This document shows, piece after piece, positions 26,033 to 35,207 of a stretch of DNA of 64,000 nt. This DNA is from Marinomonas sp. IMCC 4694 (lineage in GTDB: Bacteria > Pseudomonadota > Gammaproteobacteria > Pseudomonadales > Marinomonadaceae), in assembly GCF_008122525.1 (NCBI RefSeq), contig NZ_VSRV01000001.1, positions 1,612,001 to 1,676,000 on the forward strand. Reading direction: 5' to 3'. Under the pieces are notes generated by a model that saw nothing but the letters and a program-made list of their open reading frames with translations, ran no database searches and was not told where the DNA came from. Position numbers and translations under genes: made by a program. Positions within the stretch are counted from its first letter, which is position 1. Each line of letters opens with the position of its first letter.

Positions 26033-27805
26033 ATGCGCAGCCATTATTGCGGCGAGTTAAATGCTAGTAACATTTCACAAGAAATTACCCTTTGCGGTTG
26101 GGTTCACCGTCGCCGCGACCATGGTGGTGTTATCTTTTTAGACGTACGCGACCGTGAAGGCGTTACACAGGTTGTTTTTGATCCGGATCGTGCCGATAGT
26201 TTTGGCATTGCTGACAGCGTTCGTAACGAATTTGTCGTAAAACTAAAAGGTTTAGTGCGAGCTCGCCCGCAAGGCACAGTAAACCCAAACATGAACACAG
26301 GTGAAATTGAAGTATTGGGACTTGAACTTGAGATTTTGAACGCGGCAAAAACACCACCATTTCAGTTAGACGAACATCAGTCTGTTGGTGAAGATGTACG
26401 CTTAAAAAATCGTTTCATTGACTTACGCCGCCCAGAGATTCAACAGAAAATGCGTTTCCGTTCTAAAGTAACCTCTGTATTGCGTCGTTACCTAGATGAA
26501 AATGGCTTCCTAGATATTGAAACGCCTATCCTAACGCGTGCAACGCCAGAAGGTGCTCGCGACTATTTGGTGCCGAGCCGTACTCACCAAGGCAGTTTTT
26601 TTGCACTGCCACAATCACCACAGCTGTTTAAGCAGTTATTGATGGTGTCTGGTTTTGATCGTTATTACCAAATTGCTAAATGTTTCCGTGACGAAGATCT
26701 ACGTGCAGATCGACAACCAGAATTTACTCAAGTAGACATTGAAACCTCATTCATGAGCGAAGAGCAAATCATGGCAATGACGGAGAAGATGATTGTTAGC
26801 TTGTTTAAAGAACTAATGGACGTTGATTTGGGTGCGTTTCCACGCATGCCTTATTCAGAGGCCATGGAAACCTACGGCAGTGATAAACCGGATTTACGTA
26901 TTCCACTTACCATTGTGAGTGTTTGCGACCTCATGTCGAATGTTGACTTTAAAGTCTTTTCTGGCCCTGCAAAGGATGCAAAAGGTCGCGTAGCGGCGCT
27001 TAAAGTGCCTGGTGGAAATGCGTTAACTCGTAAGCAAATAGACGATTACACCAAGTTCGTTGGAATATATGGTGCGAAGGGCTTGGCTTATATCAAGGTA
27101 AACAATAAGTCTAATCTTGAAGAAGGCTTGCAATCCCCCATCGTTAAATTCTTGCCTGTTGAAGTACGCGCTCAATTGTTAGAACGCCTCGATGCGCAAG
27201 ACGGTGATTTAATATTTTTTGGTGCCGATTCCAAAAAAGTCGTTTGTGAAGCCTTAGGGGCTCTTCGCTGTAAATTAGGTGAAGATTTAAACCTTTATAC
27301 TTGTAAATGGGCGCCACTTTGGGTTGTGGATTTCCCGATGTTTGAAGAAACATCTGATGGCGGCATTACGGCCATTCACCACCCATTCACAGCCCCATCT
27401 TGCACTCCCGACGCACTGAAAACCGATCCTCTTAATGCCTTATCTCAAGCCTATGACATGGTGTTAAACGGCACAGAATTAGGAGGCGGCTCCATTCGTA
27501 TACACCAGTCTTCTATGCAAGAAATGGTGTTTGAATTGCTAAATATTAGTAAAGACGAGCAAGAAGAAAAATTCGGTTTCTTGTTGGATGCCCTTAAATA
27601 CGGTGCGCCACCACATGGCGGCCTCGCTTTTGGCCTTGATCGCTTGGTTATGTTAATGACCGGATCGAGTTCAATTCGTGACGTGATTGCTTTCCCTAAA
27701 ACTCAAAGCGCAACTTGTCTATTGACGCAAGCGCCCGGTGAAGTCAGTGAGAAACAGTTGAAAGAGTTAAGCATTCGCGTCAGAAAGCCAGTGGTTGAGT
27801 CTTAA
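26033..27805 (+). CDS. aspS: aspartyl-tRNA synthetase
   Basis: Class IIb aminoacyl-tRNA synthetase charging tRNA-Asp. The 590 residues show the N-terminal OB fold (LCGWVHRRRDHGGVIFLDVRDREG), the class II motif 2 region (KCFRDEDLRADRQPEFTQ) and motif 3 (GGLAFGLDRLVMLMTG), with the GAD insertion domain of bacterial AspRS in the middle. TAGGAAAG precedes the ATG. Monocistronic with its own terminator; the usual neighbours nudB and yebC are absent here. Confidence 0.98.
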   Translation: MRSHYCGELNASNISQEITLCGWVHRRRDHGGVIFLDVRDREGVTQVVFDPDRADSFGIADSVRNEFVVKLKGLVRARPQGTVNPNMNTGEIEVLGLELEILNAAKTPPFQLDEHQSVGEDVRLKNRFIDLRRPEIQQKMRFRSKVTSVLRRYLDENGFLDIETPILTRATPEGARDYLVPSRTHQGSFFALPQSPQLFKQLLMVSGFDRYYQIAKCFRDEDLRADRQPEFTQVDIETSFMSEEQIMAMTEKMIVSLFKELMDVDLGAFPRMPYSEAMETYGSDKPDLRIPLTIVSVCDLMSNVDFKVFSGPAKDAKGRVAALKVPGGNALTRKQIDDYTKFVGIYGAKGLAYIKVNNKSNLEEGLQSPIVKFLPVEVRAQLLERLDAQDGDLIFFGADSKKVVCEALGALRCKLGEDLNLYTCKWAPLWVVDFPMFEETSDGGITAIHHPFTAPSCTPDALKTDPLNALSQAYDMVLNGTELGGGSIRIHQSSMQEMVFELLNISKDEQEEKFGFLLDALKYGAPPHGGLAFGLDRLVMLMTGSSSIRDVIAFPKTQSATCLLTQAPGEVSEKQLKELSIRVRKPVVES

Positions 27806-27868
27806 TTTATTAGTCCAACACTGCGCTAATGCGGGAATGTTTGCAGTAGAATTGAAAGAATAATGTAA

Positions 27869-27894
27869 AAGGCCGCGCCAAAGCGGCCTTTTTT
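27869..27894 (+). terminator. terminator after aspS
   Basis: AAGGCCGC pairs with GCGGCCTT around a six-base loop and is followed by a T-rich tract. Confidence 0.85.
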
Positions 27895-28003
27895 ATTTTT
27901 TGTCATTGCATACTGGGTAAAGGACTGTTGAAATATACAGTCATTTTACACGCTTACTTTACAATGCAGTTTAAGAAAGCAACTTTACAAGGCGTTTTTC
28001 ACC

Positions 28004-28561
28004 ATGGTGACCACAAGAATATTAGCCATTGATCCCGGTTCTCGAATAACGGGATTTGGCATCCTTGACGTTGCCAATGGAAAATCAAAATACGTAAACA
28101 GTGGCTGCATTCGACTGCCTGATGAAGCTCTTTCAGTAAGGTTAAAACATATTTTTAATCATGTTTCTGCATTGTTATTGGAATATCAACCGGACGAGTT
28201 TGCTATTGAAGAAGTGTTTTTAGCCAAAAATGCGAATTCGGCATTAAAGCTCGGTCAAGCAAGGGGAGCGGCTATTGTTGCTGCCTCCATTAAAGATTTA
28301 GCCGTACATGAATACGCTGCGCGAAGGGTCAAACAGTCTGTTGTCGGTAATGGTAACGCAGATAAAGCCCAGGTACAGATGATGGTGCAGCTTTTGTTAA
28401 ATTTATCCTCTAGACCTCAAGCTGATGCCGCAGACGCTCTAGCCATTGCTCTTTGTCATGCCAATAGCAGAACATCCGGTGGATTAGAGTATGGTGTTGG
28501 TAAACGAGCAGGGCGCACCTCTAAACGTTGGACTGAACAAGATGTAAGGAAAACAATGTGA
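28004..28561 (+). CDS. ruvC: Holliday junction resolvase RuvC
   Basis: Endonuclease that cuts Holliday junctions. The 185 residues carry the acidic catalytic set: Asp in LAIDPGSRITGFG (about residue 10), Glu in FAIEEVFLAKNANSA, and the Asp pair in QADAADALAIALCH. RBS is weak. The TGA overlaps the GTG start of ruvA by four bases. First gene of a long co-directional run to cpoB. Confidence 0.96.
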   Translation: MVTTRILAIDPGSRITGFGILDVANGKSKYVNSGCIRLPDEALSVRLKHIFNHVSALLLEYQPDEFAIEEVFLAKNANSALKLGQARGAAIVAASIKDLAVHEYAARRVKQSVVGNGNADKAQVQMMVQLLLNLSSRPQADAADALAIALCHANSRTSGGLEYGVGKRAGRTSKRWTEQDVRKTM

Positions 28562-29157
28562 TTGGACGTGTCGTTGGTACTTTAGTAGAAAAAGCTCCTC
28601 CAGAACTCTTGGTGGATGTAAATGGCATAGGGTATGAAATTAGTGCGTCCATGACCACAATTTATGATTTACCTAAAGTAGGTGAAAAAGTGGTTTTGTT
28701 TACTCACTTGTTGGTAAAAGAAGACGCCCACACGCTGTTTGGTTTCATTGACAGAAACGAACGTGCGTTGTTTCGTGTACTCATTAAAGTGAATGGAATT
28801 GGACCAAAAATGGCGCTTGCCATTCTATCAAGTATGTCTTCTGCAGAGCTAATAGCCAACGTTCAAGAGTCCGACGTAACAGCCTTAACGCGCATCCCCG
28901 GTGTCGGTAAAAAAACCGCTGAACGTTTGATTATTGAGTTACGAGACAAACTAGGGCAGGCCGCTAAACAGGATTTATTCTCTGCGCCTGCGGTATTAAG
29001 GCAAGTTCAAGCCGATCCCAGACAGGAAGCCGAAGCAGCGCTTATCTCTCTTGGATACAAACCTCAAGAAGCGGCAAAGGCAATTGCTGGCGTGCCTATC
29101 GATTCAGCAAGCAGTGAGGATGTCATCAAAGCTGCACTCAAAGGGATGCTAAGGTAA
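28558..29157 (+). CDS. ruvA: Holliday junction branch migration protein RuvA
   Basis: Junction-binding subunit of RuvAB. The 199 residues start at a GTG overlapping ruvC (GTGA). Domain I is an OB fold (MIGRVVGTLVEK, VDVNGIGYEI), domain II has two helix-hairpin-helix motifs (VNGIGPKMALAILS, IPGVGKKTAERLIIEL), and domain III (ALISLGYKPQEAAKAI) binds RuvB. Six bases separate it from ruvB. Confidence 0.97.
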   Translation: MIGRVVGTLVEKAPPELLVDVNGIGYEISASMTTIYDLPKVGEKVVLFTHLLVKEDAHTLFGFIDRNERALFRVLIKVNGIGPKMALAILSSMSSAELIANVQESDVTALTRIPGVGKKTAERLIIELRDKLGQAAKQDLFSAPAVLRQVQADPRQEAEAALISLGYKPQEAAKAIAGVPIDSASSEDVIKAALKGMLR

Positions 29158-29163
29158 TAAAAC

Positions 29164-30177
29164 ATGATTGAACAAGATCGTATTATTTCTGCTGAGCTTA
29201 AAGGTAACGATCGTCAAGTAGACAGGGCGATACGCCCACAATCTCTGGCAGAATACATAGGCCAGCCTGTCGTGAGAGAGCAAATGGATATCTTCATCCA
29301 AGCCGCAAGACAGCGCCATGAGCCACTTGATCACACGCTAATATTTGGACCGCCAGGATTGGGTAAAACCACCCTTGCTAACATTATTGGCAACGAAATG
29401 GGGGCTGATGTGAAAACCACGTCAGGACCCGTATTGGAAAGGGCGGGCGATTTGGCGGCGTTATTAACCAATCTCAATGAAGGTGATATTTTATTTATTG
29501 ATGAAATTCACAGATTAAGCCCGGCTATTGAAGAAGTGCTTTATCCCGCCATGGAAGATTATCAACTGGATATTATGATTGGTGAGGGTCCAGCTGCAAG
29601 GTCGATTAAAATTGAACTCCCGCCTTTTACACTTGTCGGAGCTACTACTCGGGCTGGATTATTAACCTCACCATTGAGGGATAGATTCGGGATTGTACAG
29701 CGTCTGGAGTTTTACGATGTAGAATCACTCACGACTATTGTGGCGCGATCGGCAGGAAAGATGGGCATGGAGCTGGATCATTCGGGATGTTTTGAAGTGG
29801 CTCGGCGCTCCCGTGGTACACCACGGATCGCAAACAGATTGCTACGACGAGTAAGAGATGTTGCCCAAGTAAGCGGAGAAACGCAAGTGGGCCAAAAAGT
29901 TGCTCAAAGGGCATTGGATATGTTAAGTGTAGATAGCCAAGGCTTCGACCACTTGGACCGACGTATGTTATTGACCATGATAGAAAAGTTTGACGGGAGA
30001 CCCGTTGGCTTAGACAGTGTTTCGGCGGCCTTAGGCGAAGACAAAGACACGATTGAAGACGTCATCGAGCCGTTTTTAATACAGCAAGGCTTTATAATAA
30101 GAACGCCAAGAGGTCGACAAGTTACAAAGCGTGCTTATGAACATTTTAATTATCAACTACCTTCAGACTTTAAATAG
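29164..30177 (+). CDS. ruvB: Holliday junction helicase RuvB
   Basis: AAA+ ring motor for branch migration. The 337 residues include Walker A GPPGLGKTTLANIIG, Walker B LFIDEIHRL, sensor GATTRAGLLTSPLRDRFG and the C-terminal winged helix (GFIIRTPRGRQVTKRAYEH). Start ATG at 29164 is six bases after ruvA. tolQ follows after nine bases. Confidence 0.98.
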   Translation: MIEQDRIISAELKGNDRQVDRAIRPQSLAEYIGQPVVREQMDIFIQAARQRHEPLDHTLIFGPPGLGKTTLANIIGNEMGADVKTTSGPVLERAGDLAALLTNLNEGDILFIDEIHRLSPAIEEVLYPAMEDYQLDIMIGEGPAARSIKIELPPFTLVGATTRAGLLTSPLRDRFGIVQRLEFYDVESLTTIVARSAGKMGMELDHSGCFEVARRSRGTPRIANRLLRRVRDVAQVSGETQVGQKVAQRALDMLSVDSQGFDHLDRRMLLTMIEKFDGRPVGLDSVSAALGEDKDTIEDVIEPFLIQQGFIIRTPRGRQVTKRAYEHFNYQLPSDFK

Positions 30178-30186
30178 AGGTTAATA

Positions 30187-30867
30187 ATGTCAATTTGGGG
30201 ACTTATCGTCAGTGCTAGTATTGTGGTTCAACTTGTCATGTTGATCTTGCTAGCCGCTTCCGTTTTCTCATGGATCGTTATATTTCAGAGAATTCGTATA
30301 CTAAAAGAAGCAAAAAAAGTCAGTGTTGCCTTTGAAGAGAACTTTTGGTCTGGTATCGATTTGAGTCAGCTATATCGAAAGCTGACGCAAGAAGGCCGAA
30401 ATGTCAAAGGCATGGAAAATATATTTACCTCTGGTATTAAAGAATTTACTCGGTTAAGACAAAGTCACAATGTAGAACCCGATGCGATTATGGATGGTGT
30501 GCAGCGTGCAATGAGAGTCGCTCTTTATCGTGAGGAAGAAAAACTAGACAAGCATTTACCGTTTTTAGCAACCGTTGGCTCAACCAGCCCCTACATTGGT
30601 CTTTTTGGCACCGTTTGGGGGATTATGCATTCCTTTATTGGTTTGGCTGAAGTTCAGCAGGCGACGCTAGCAACCGTTGCTCCAGGTATTGCAGAGGCAT
30701 TGATAGCAACGGCGATTGGCTTAGCGGCCGCTATTCCTGCTGTTATTGCTTACAACCGCTTTTCCTCTGCGGCGGAATCGCTCGGATCAAGTTATGAAAA
30801 CTTTGCCGATGAATTTACCAGCATATTGCATCGTAAAGTGCATGTCAGAGAGGGAGGCGCTGTCTAG
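30187..30867 (+). CDS. tolQ: Tol-Pal system protein TolQ
   Basis: Inner-membrane proton-channel subunit of the Tol-Pal machine, needed for outer-membrane constriction. 226 residues with three transmembrane helices: one near the N-terminus (VQLVMLILLAASVFSWIVIF) and two after residue 130 (PFLATVGSTSPYIGLFGTVWGIMHSF, IAEALIATAIGLAAAIPAVIAYN), as in the ExbB/TolQ/MotA family. AGAGG before the ATG. Nine bases after ruvB and overlapping tolR by one base; the usual ybgC thioesterase gene is missing in front of it. Confidence 0.97.
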   Translation: MSIWGLIVSASIVVQLVMLILLAASVFSWIVIFQRIRILKEAKKVSVAFEENFWSGIDLSQLYRKLTQEGRNVKGMENIFTSGIKEFTRLRQSHNVEPDAIMDGVQRAMRVALYREEEKLDKHLPFLATVGSTSPYIGLFGTVWGIMHSFIGLAEVQQATLATVAPGIAEALIATAIGLAAAIPAVIAYNRFSSAAESLGSSYENFADEFTSILHRKVHVREGGAV

Positions 30868-31301
30868 TGGCTCGTTCAAGAAGAAGTAAAAATAAACGGC
30901 GGCCGATGGCTGAGATTAATGTTGTCCCCTATATAGACGTTATGCTGGTGCTGTTGGTTATTTTTATGATTACAGCGCCAATGTTAACTCAAGGTGTGGA
31001 TGTTAAGTTGCCCAACGCGAACGCGGCTCCAATGCAAGACACGCAGGAAGATGTGCTGATTGCGTCGATTGATGCAAAGCGTCAATTTTATATTGATATT
31101 GGTGGTAAGCAAGAGCCCATAACACTGGTTCAATTGCAAGATAGAGTGAGCAAAATACTCAGTCAAAACCCGAAAATGACCATATTGGTTAGAGGGGATA
31201 AGAATGTACCCTATGGCGATGTCATTGGATTAATGGTTGCTCTGCAAGGGGCCGGGGCACCTAATGTTGGTTTGGTAACCGAGCCGGATAACAAGCAATG
31301 A
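30867..31301 (+). CDS. tolR: Tol-Pal system protein TolR
   Basis: Proton-channel partner of TolQ. 144 residues; one transmembrane helix near the N-terminus containing the critical Asp (INVVPYIDVMLVLLVIFMITAPM), then a periplasmic ExbD-like domain. Starts at GTG sharing one base with the tolQ stop; its stop overlaps tolA by four bases (ATGA). Confidence 0.96.
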   Translation: MARSRRSKNKRRPMAEINVVPYIDVMLVLLVIFMITAPMLTQGVDVKLPNANAAPMQDTQEDVLIASIDAKRQFYIDIGGKQEPITLVQLQDRVSKILSQNPKMTILVRGDKNVPYGDVIGLMVALQGAGAPNVGLVTEPDNKQ

Positions 31302-32272
31302 AATGGTTTCGCAGTGATAATTACAGTATCCCAGTAATGCTTGCTATCGGTTTGCATGCCAGTATTATTATTGTTGGTTTTGTGGCAGTAGATTTTAGTG
31401 AATCTAAGCCGCCAGAGCCGAAAAGGCCACCTATTGTTAATGCGACAGTCGTAGATGTTTCACAAACCATTATTGGTAAACGTGAGGCTGATGAAAGGGC
31501 AGCGAAACAGCAAGCTGCTCAAGTTGTTGCCGATAAAAAGAAGCGAGACGCAGAGCAAGCTCAAAAGAAACTCGAAACAGAGCGTAGAGCATTAGAAGAG
31601 GCAAAAAGACAAGTTGCTCAAGCCAAACAAGCAAAAGAAAAAGCGGAGGCACAAGAAAGGGCAGCCCTACAGCAGCGAGAAAATGACAAGAAACAAGCAG
31701 CTGCTAAGCAACAGCAGCAAGCCGATGAAAAAGAGAAAAAACGATTAGCTCAAGTGGCCGATAAAAAGCGCCAATCTAAGAAAGAAGAAGAGGATAAGCA
31801 GCAAAGAGAGTTGGCAAGAAAAGCGGAAGCCAATCGGTTGGCGGAAGAAGAGCGCAAACGCAAAGATGAAAGTGCTAGACTGGCCGCTGAAGAAAAAGCC
31901 TTGGAAGAAGCAAAACAAGAGGCCGCTCAGGCTGCCGCTGCAGAAGCAAAAGAACGTGCGGCGCTCGAAACGCAAATGGTTCAGTCGATTAGTAGTTTGA
32001 TCAATAGTAGGGTAACGTCTGCTTGGATTCGCCCTCCTAATGCTCGCAATAATATGAAAACTCAGTTGCGTATTTTTTTCCTTCCTAATGGGGAGGTCAT
32101 GAACGTGCAAATAACCAACGGTAGTGGTGATGCCTTGTTCGATCAAAGAGCAGTTGATGCCGTATACAAAGTAAGAAAAATAGAAGAGTTAGCGCAAGTT
32201 GATTCCTATGTGTTTGAGAGGAATTTTCGTCAAGTAGATTTGATTTTTAACCCGCAAGATTTGAGAAATTAA
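31298..32272 (+). CDS. tolA: Tol-Pal system protein TolA
   Basis: Spans the periplasm from the inner membrane to Pal/TolB. 324 residues: N-terminal TM helix (about residues 12-34), a long Ala/Lys/Glu/Gln-rich helical domain II (about 55-225), and C-terminal domain III (about 228-324; SSLINSRVTSAWIRPPNA... NVQITNGSGDALFDQRAVDAVYKV) which binds TolB and colicins/phage. Starts by ATGA overlap with tolR and ends one base into tolB. Confidence 0.95.
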   Translation: MKWFRSDNYSIPVMLAIGLHASIIIVGFVAVDFSESKPPEPKRPPIVNATVVDVSQTIIGKREADERAAKQQAAQVVADKKKRDAEQAQKKLETERRALEEAKRQVAQAKQAKEKAEAQERAALQQRENDKKQAAAKQQQQADEKEKKRLAQVADKKRQSKKEEEDKQQRELARKAEANRLAEEERKRKDESARLAAEEKALEEAKQEAAQAAAAEAKERAALETQMVQSISSLINSRVTSAWIRPPNARNNMKTQLRIFFLPNGEVMNVQITNGSGDALFDQRAVDAVYKVRKIEELAQVDSYVFERNFRQVDLIFNPQDLRN

Positions 32273-33570
32273 TGATGTTTAAAAAATGGTTGAGTGTTTT
32301 TGTCACCTGCTTAGTTTTTATTGGTCCAGCAAGGGCACAATTAGTGATCGAAATTACCAGTGGCGCTGATCAACTTTTGCCTATTGCTGTTGTCCCTTTT
32401 GGTTATAACGGCGTAGATGCCTTGCCAGAAGATATCGCTCAGATAATACAAAATGACCTTGCACGAAGTGGTTTATTTCAACCCATTCCTCGTGCCAACA
32501 TGTTAAGCATGCCTTCTAAAGAGGCCGATGTTTTCTATCGAGACTGGCGGCTTCTCAAAAGTGACTACGTGGTTATTGGTTCAGTAAGCAAATTACCAAA
32601 CAATCAATACCGAATTGGTTTTGAATTATTGAATGTATTAAGTCAAAAACCCGTACAAAAACATAATTCAATTGATGTGAGCGCAAGAAATTTCAGAGAT
32701 GCGGCGCACTACATTAGTGATAAAGTATACGAGCTTTTAACTGGGTCTAAGGGGGCATTCAGTACAAGAATTTTGTACGTAACGGCAGAAGGTGACAAAA
32801 AATCGCCTCTTTTTAAGCTCCAGGTTGCCGATGCCGATGGTCATAGACCTCAAGTTGTAGTGGAATCTAAAGAGCCAATTTTGTCACCCTCATGGAGTAT
32901 GGATGGACGCAACATTGCCTATGTAATGTTTCGCAATAGACGCCCAAATATCTTCATTCAAGAGTTAGCTACAGGTAAGCGCCAACAAATTGCGCAATTT
33001 AGAGGCTTAAATGGTGCACCTGCTTGGTCTCCTGATGGAAAGAAATTAGCATTGGTGTTGTCGAAAGATAATAACCCTGAAATATATACCCTCGAGATCG
33101 CGACCCAAAAGCTAGAGCGAATGACAAACCATTATGCTATTGATACAGAACCAAGCTGGGAGCCAGATGGAAAAGGAATCGTGTTTACTTCTGACCGAGG
33201 TGGCAACCCACAGATTTATCGTTTGAATGTTAATTCTAAACGCGTCGAACGTGTTACCTTCGAGGGGGAGCTTAATACTCGCGCAAGAATGACACCTGAT
33301 GGTCGATACCTTGTTACGGTACAGAAAAATAACGGTGATTATCACGTTGCTTTACAAGATATGGATACTGGTAGGGTGCAGACTCTAACAGAGACGTATT
33401 TAGATGAGTCGCCAAGTATTGCGCCAAATGGTAGCATGGTAATGTATGCTACAACCGATAAAGGGAAAGGTATTTTAGCGGTAGTTTCCGTTGATGGCCT
33501 TGTTAAATATAGGTTACCATCAGCTGAGGGTGACGTACGAGAGCCATCTTGGTCCCCGTATTTCAAATAA
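32272..33570 (+). CDS. tolB: Tol-Pal system protein TolB
   Basis: Periplasmic protein linking TolA and Pal. 432 residues with a cleavable signal peptide (FKKWLSVFVTCLVFIGPARAQ), an N-terminal alpha/beta domain and a C-terminal six-bladed propeller; repeat cores such as SPSWSMDGRNIAYV, APAWSPDGKKLAL, EPSWEPDGKGIVFTSDRGGNPQIY are visible. Two ATG codons (32272 and 32275) are possible starts. pal follows after 19 bases. Confidence 0.97.
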   Translation: MMFKKWLSVFVTCLVFIGPARAQLVIEITSGADQLLPIAVVPFGYNGVDALPEDIAQIIQNDLARSGLFQPIPRANMLSMPSKEADVFYRDWRLLKSDYVVIGSVSKLPNNQYRIGFELLNVLSQKPVQKHNSIDVSARNFRDAAHYISDKVYELLTGSKGAFSTRILYVTAEGDKKSPLFKLQVADADGHRPQVVVESKEPILSPSWSMDGRNIAYVMFRNRRPNIFIQELATGKRQQIAQFRGLNGAPAWSPDGKKLALVLSKDNNPEIYTLEIATQKLERMTNHYAIDTEPSWEPDGKGIVFTSDRGGNPQIYRLNVNSKRVERVTFEGELNTRARMTPDGRYLVTVQKNNGDYHVALQDMDTGRVQTLTETYLDESPSIAPNGSMVMYATTDKGKGILAVVSVDGLVKYRLPSAEGDVREPSWSPYFK

Positions 33571-33589
33571 AGACATTGAGGAGTGAATA

Positions 33590-34168
33590 ATGAGTGTAAA
33601 CAAACTAGGTAAGTTTGCTGTAATTGGATTATCTGCGGCTTGGCTTGCAGGTTGTAGTACAACTGCAACAGACATGGATTCTTCTACCGTTTCTGAAGAA
33701 GCAATGGCTTCTGAGCAAATGAATGAATCAACAGAAAGTAATGACCAAGCCTTCGGTGCAGGGTCTGGTGATACCGTTACCAGTGTTATTGTTGATGAAG
33801 CAGCCATAGCGCAAAATCAAAATGTCGACCCTCTAGCGGGTGTACAAGTTGTTTTTTACTTTGACTTTGACAAGTCGATTGTTCGTCCTGAATCTCGTGA
33901 GGCACTGGCTAAACATGCCGCGTTTCTTGTTGCAAATCCAGATGCGCGCATTGTTCTAGAAGGTCATGCCGATGAGCGTGGAACTCGTGAATACAACATG
34001 GCACTTGGCGAGCGTCGTGCAAAAGCTATTAGTCGTTACCTAACCATTCAAGGTGTTGCGGCTTCTCAGGTAGAAACCGTCAGTTTCGGGGAAGAAGTAC
34101 CCGTTGCCTTTGGTCATGACAATAACGCTTGGCAGTTAAATCGCCGCGTTGAAGTGCGCTACGAATAA
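33590..34168 (+). CDS. pal: peptidoglycan-associated lipoprotein Pal
   Basis: Outer-membrane lipoprotein that binds peptidoglycan. 192 residues: lipobox LAGC at about 18-21, an acidic Ser/Thr-rich linker, and an OmpA-like domain with FYFDFDKSIVRPES and LEGHADERGTREYNMALGERRAKAI. GAGGAG RBS. The stop shares one base with the cpoB start. Confidence 0.97.
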   Translation: MSVNKLGKFAVIGLSAAWLAGCSTTATDMDSSTVSEEAMASEQMNESTESNDQAFGAGSGDTVTSVIVDEAAIAQNQNVDPLAGVQVVFYFDFDKSIVRPESREALAKHAAFLVANPDARIVLEGHADERGTREYNMALGERRAKAISRYLTIQGVAASQVETVSFGEEVPVAFGHDNNAWQLNRRVEVRYE

Positions 34169-34953
34169 TGTTCCGTAAAAATAACTGTGTTCGCTCCTTT
34201 GCGATGGTGCTGTGTTTCACAGCGCCATTTGCACTGGCTCAGAGCAGTCAAACGGGTGCTGGGATTTCAGCGAACGCCGCGGCAGAACTGCTGTTTCAAT
34301 TAGAGACTTTACAGCAAGAGGTTCAAAGCCTTCGTGGGCAGCTCGAAGAGCAAGGGCATGATCTAAGGTTAATGAAAGAAAGTCAGCGGGATCGCTATAT
34401 CGATCTTGATAAACGAATTTCTTTACTAATGTCTGCACCGGTAAGAGGGTCTGCACAAGCGCCTAGTGTATCCTTGCAACCTAAAATAGAACGTGTTTCT
34501 GTTCAGTCTGAACCAGTTAAAATTAGTAATGCATTGACGATTTCTCCCTTAGCGCCTGTTGTTCTACCGCCTCCCACAGCTCAATCTCAACAAGCTTACA
34601 ACACGGCTTATAATCTTATTCGCGAAAGAAATTTTGATGATGCAGAGCGAGCATTGGCTAAGTTCGTTACCGATTTCCCCAACGACTCACTAACCGGTAA
34701 TGGTTACTATTGGCTGGGTGAAGTGAAATTAGTGCAAGGAAAACCAAAAGAGGCAATTGAGGCTTTTTCTAAAGTGTTAAGTGATTTTTCAGGGCACAGT
34801 AAAGAACAGGACTCGCTTTATAAGCTAGGCACTGTAAATGATCAGCTGGGTAACTCTGTAGCCGCTAAATCTTATTTGCAGGACGTTATTAAGCGTTTTC
34901 CTGAAAGTAAAGCGGCTAAATTAGCGGCTGGGTATTTAAGTAAGATCAAATGA
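34168..34953 (+). CDS. cpoB: cell division coordinator CpoB (YbgF)
   Basis: Periplasmic TolA partner that couples PBP1B with constriction. 261 residues: signal peptide (about 1-24, ending FALAQ), a trimerising coiled coil (LLFQLETLQQEVQSLRGQLEEQ), a Pro/Ser linker, and three TPRs (AYNTAYNLIRERNFDDAERALAKFV ... YYWLGEVKLVQGKPKEAIEAFSKVL ... YKLGTVNDQLGNSVAAKSYLQDVI). Last gene of the ruvC-to-cpoB run. Confidence 0.93.
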   Translation: MFRKNNCVRSFAMVLCFTAPFALAQSSQTGAGISANAAAELLFQLETLQQEVQSLRGQLEEQGHDLRLMKESQRDRYIDLDKRISLLMSAPVRGSAQAPSVSLQPKIERVSVQSEPVKISNALTISPLAPVVLPPPTAQSQQAYNTAYNLIRERNFDDAERALAKFVTDFPNDSLTGNGYYWLGEVKLVQGKPKEAIEAFSKVLSDFSGHSKEQDSLYKLGTVNDQLGNSVAAKSYLQDVIKRFPESKAAKLAAGYLSKIK

Positions 34954-34994
34954 CTTGCAATTTCTGACGGGTTCTATAACATACGCAACCCGTT

Positions 34995-35070
34995 GGGTCG
35001 TTAGCTCAGTTGGTAGAGCAGTTGACTTTTAATCAATTGGTCACTGGTTCGAATCCAGTACGACCCACCA
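34995..35070 (+). tRNA. tRNA-Lys (TTT), copy 1
   Basis: A 76-base cloverleaf ending in CCA: GGGTCGT acceptor, D-loop AGCTCAGTTGGTAGAGC, anticodon stem loop TTGACTTTTAATCAA with anticodon TTT, and GGTTCGAATCC T-arm. It lies 41 bp after cpoB. Confidence 0.97.
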
Positions 35071-35093
35071 ACGTTTTATTTTTTGTGATTTTT

Positions 35094-35169
35094 GGGTCGT
35101 TAGCTCAGTTGGTAGAGCAGTTGACTTTTAATCAATTGGTCACTGGTTCGAATCCAGTACGACCCACCA
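35094..35169 (+). tRNA. tRNA-Lys (TTT), copy 2
   Basis: Identical in all 76 bases to copy 1, 23 bp downstream, also with encoded CCA. Tandem duplication keeps the copies identical by recombination. Confidence 0.97.
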
Positions 35170-35207
35170 AAAATCGCTCATTCCGCTCCCAGTTTCATAA
35201 AGGGCTA

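Noticed and set aside
31745..32146. Minus-strand ORF opposite tolA
   Set aside because: Shadow of the Ala/Lys/Glu-rich tolA repeats; no homology.
34967..34993. ACGGGTT/AACCCGT repeat before tRNA-Lys as a terminator for cpoB
   Set aside because: No T tract and it abuts the tRNA; could be chance or processing-related.
35010..35207. Open frame through both tRNA-Lys genes into nadA
   Set aside because: The repeated EQLTFNQLVTGSNPVRPT peptide is just translation of the tRNAs; NadA homology starts after 35208.
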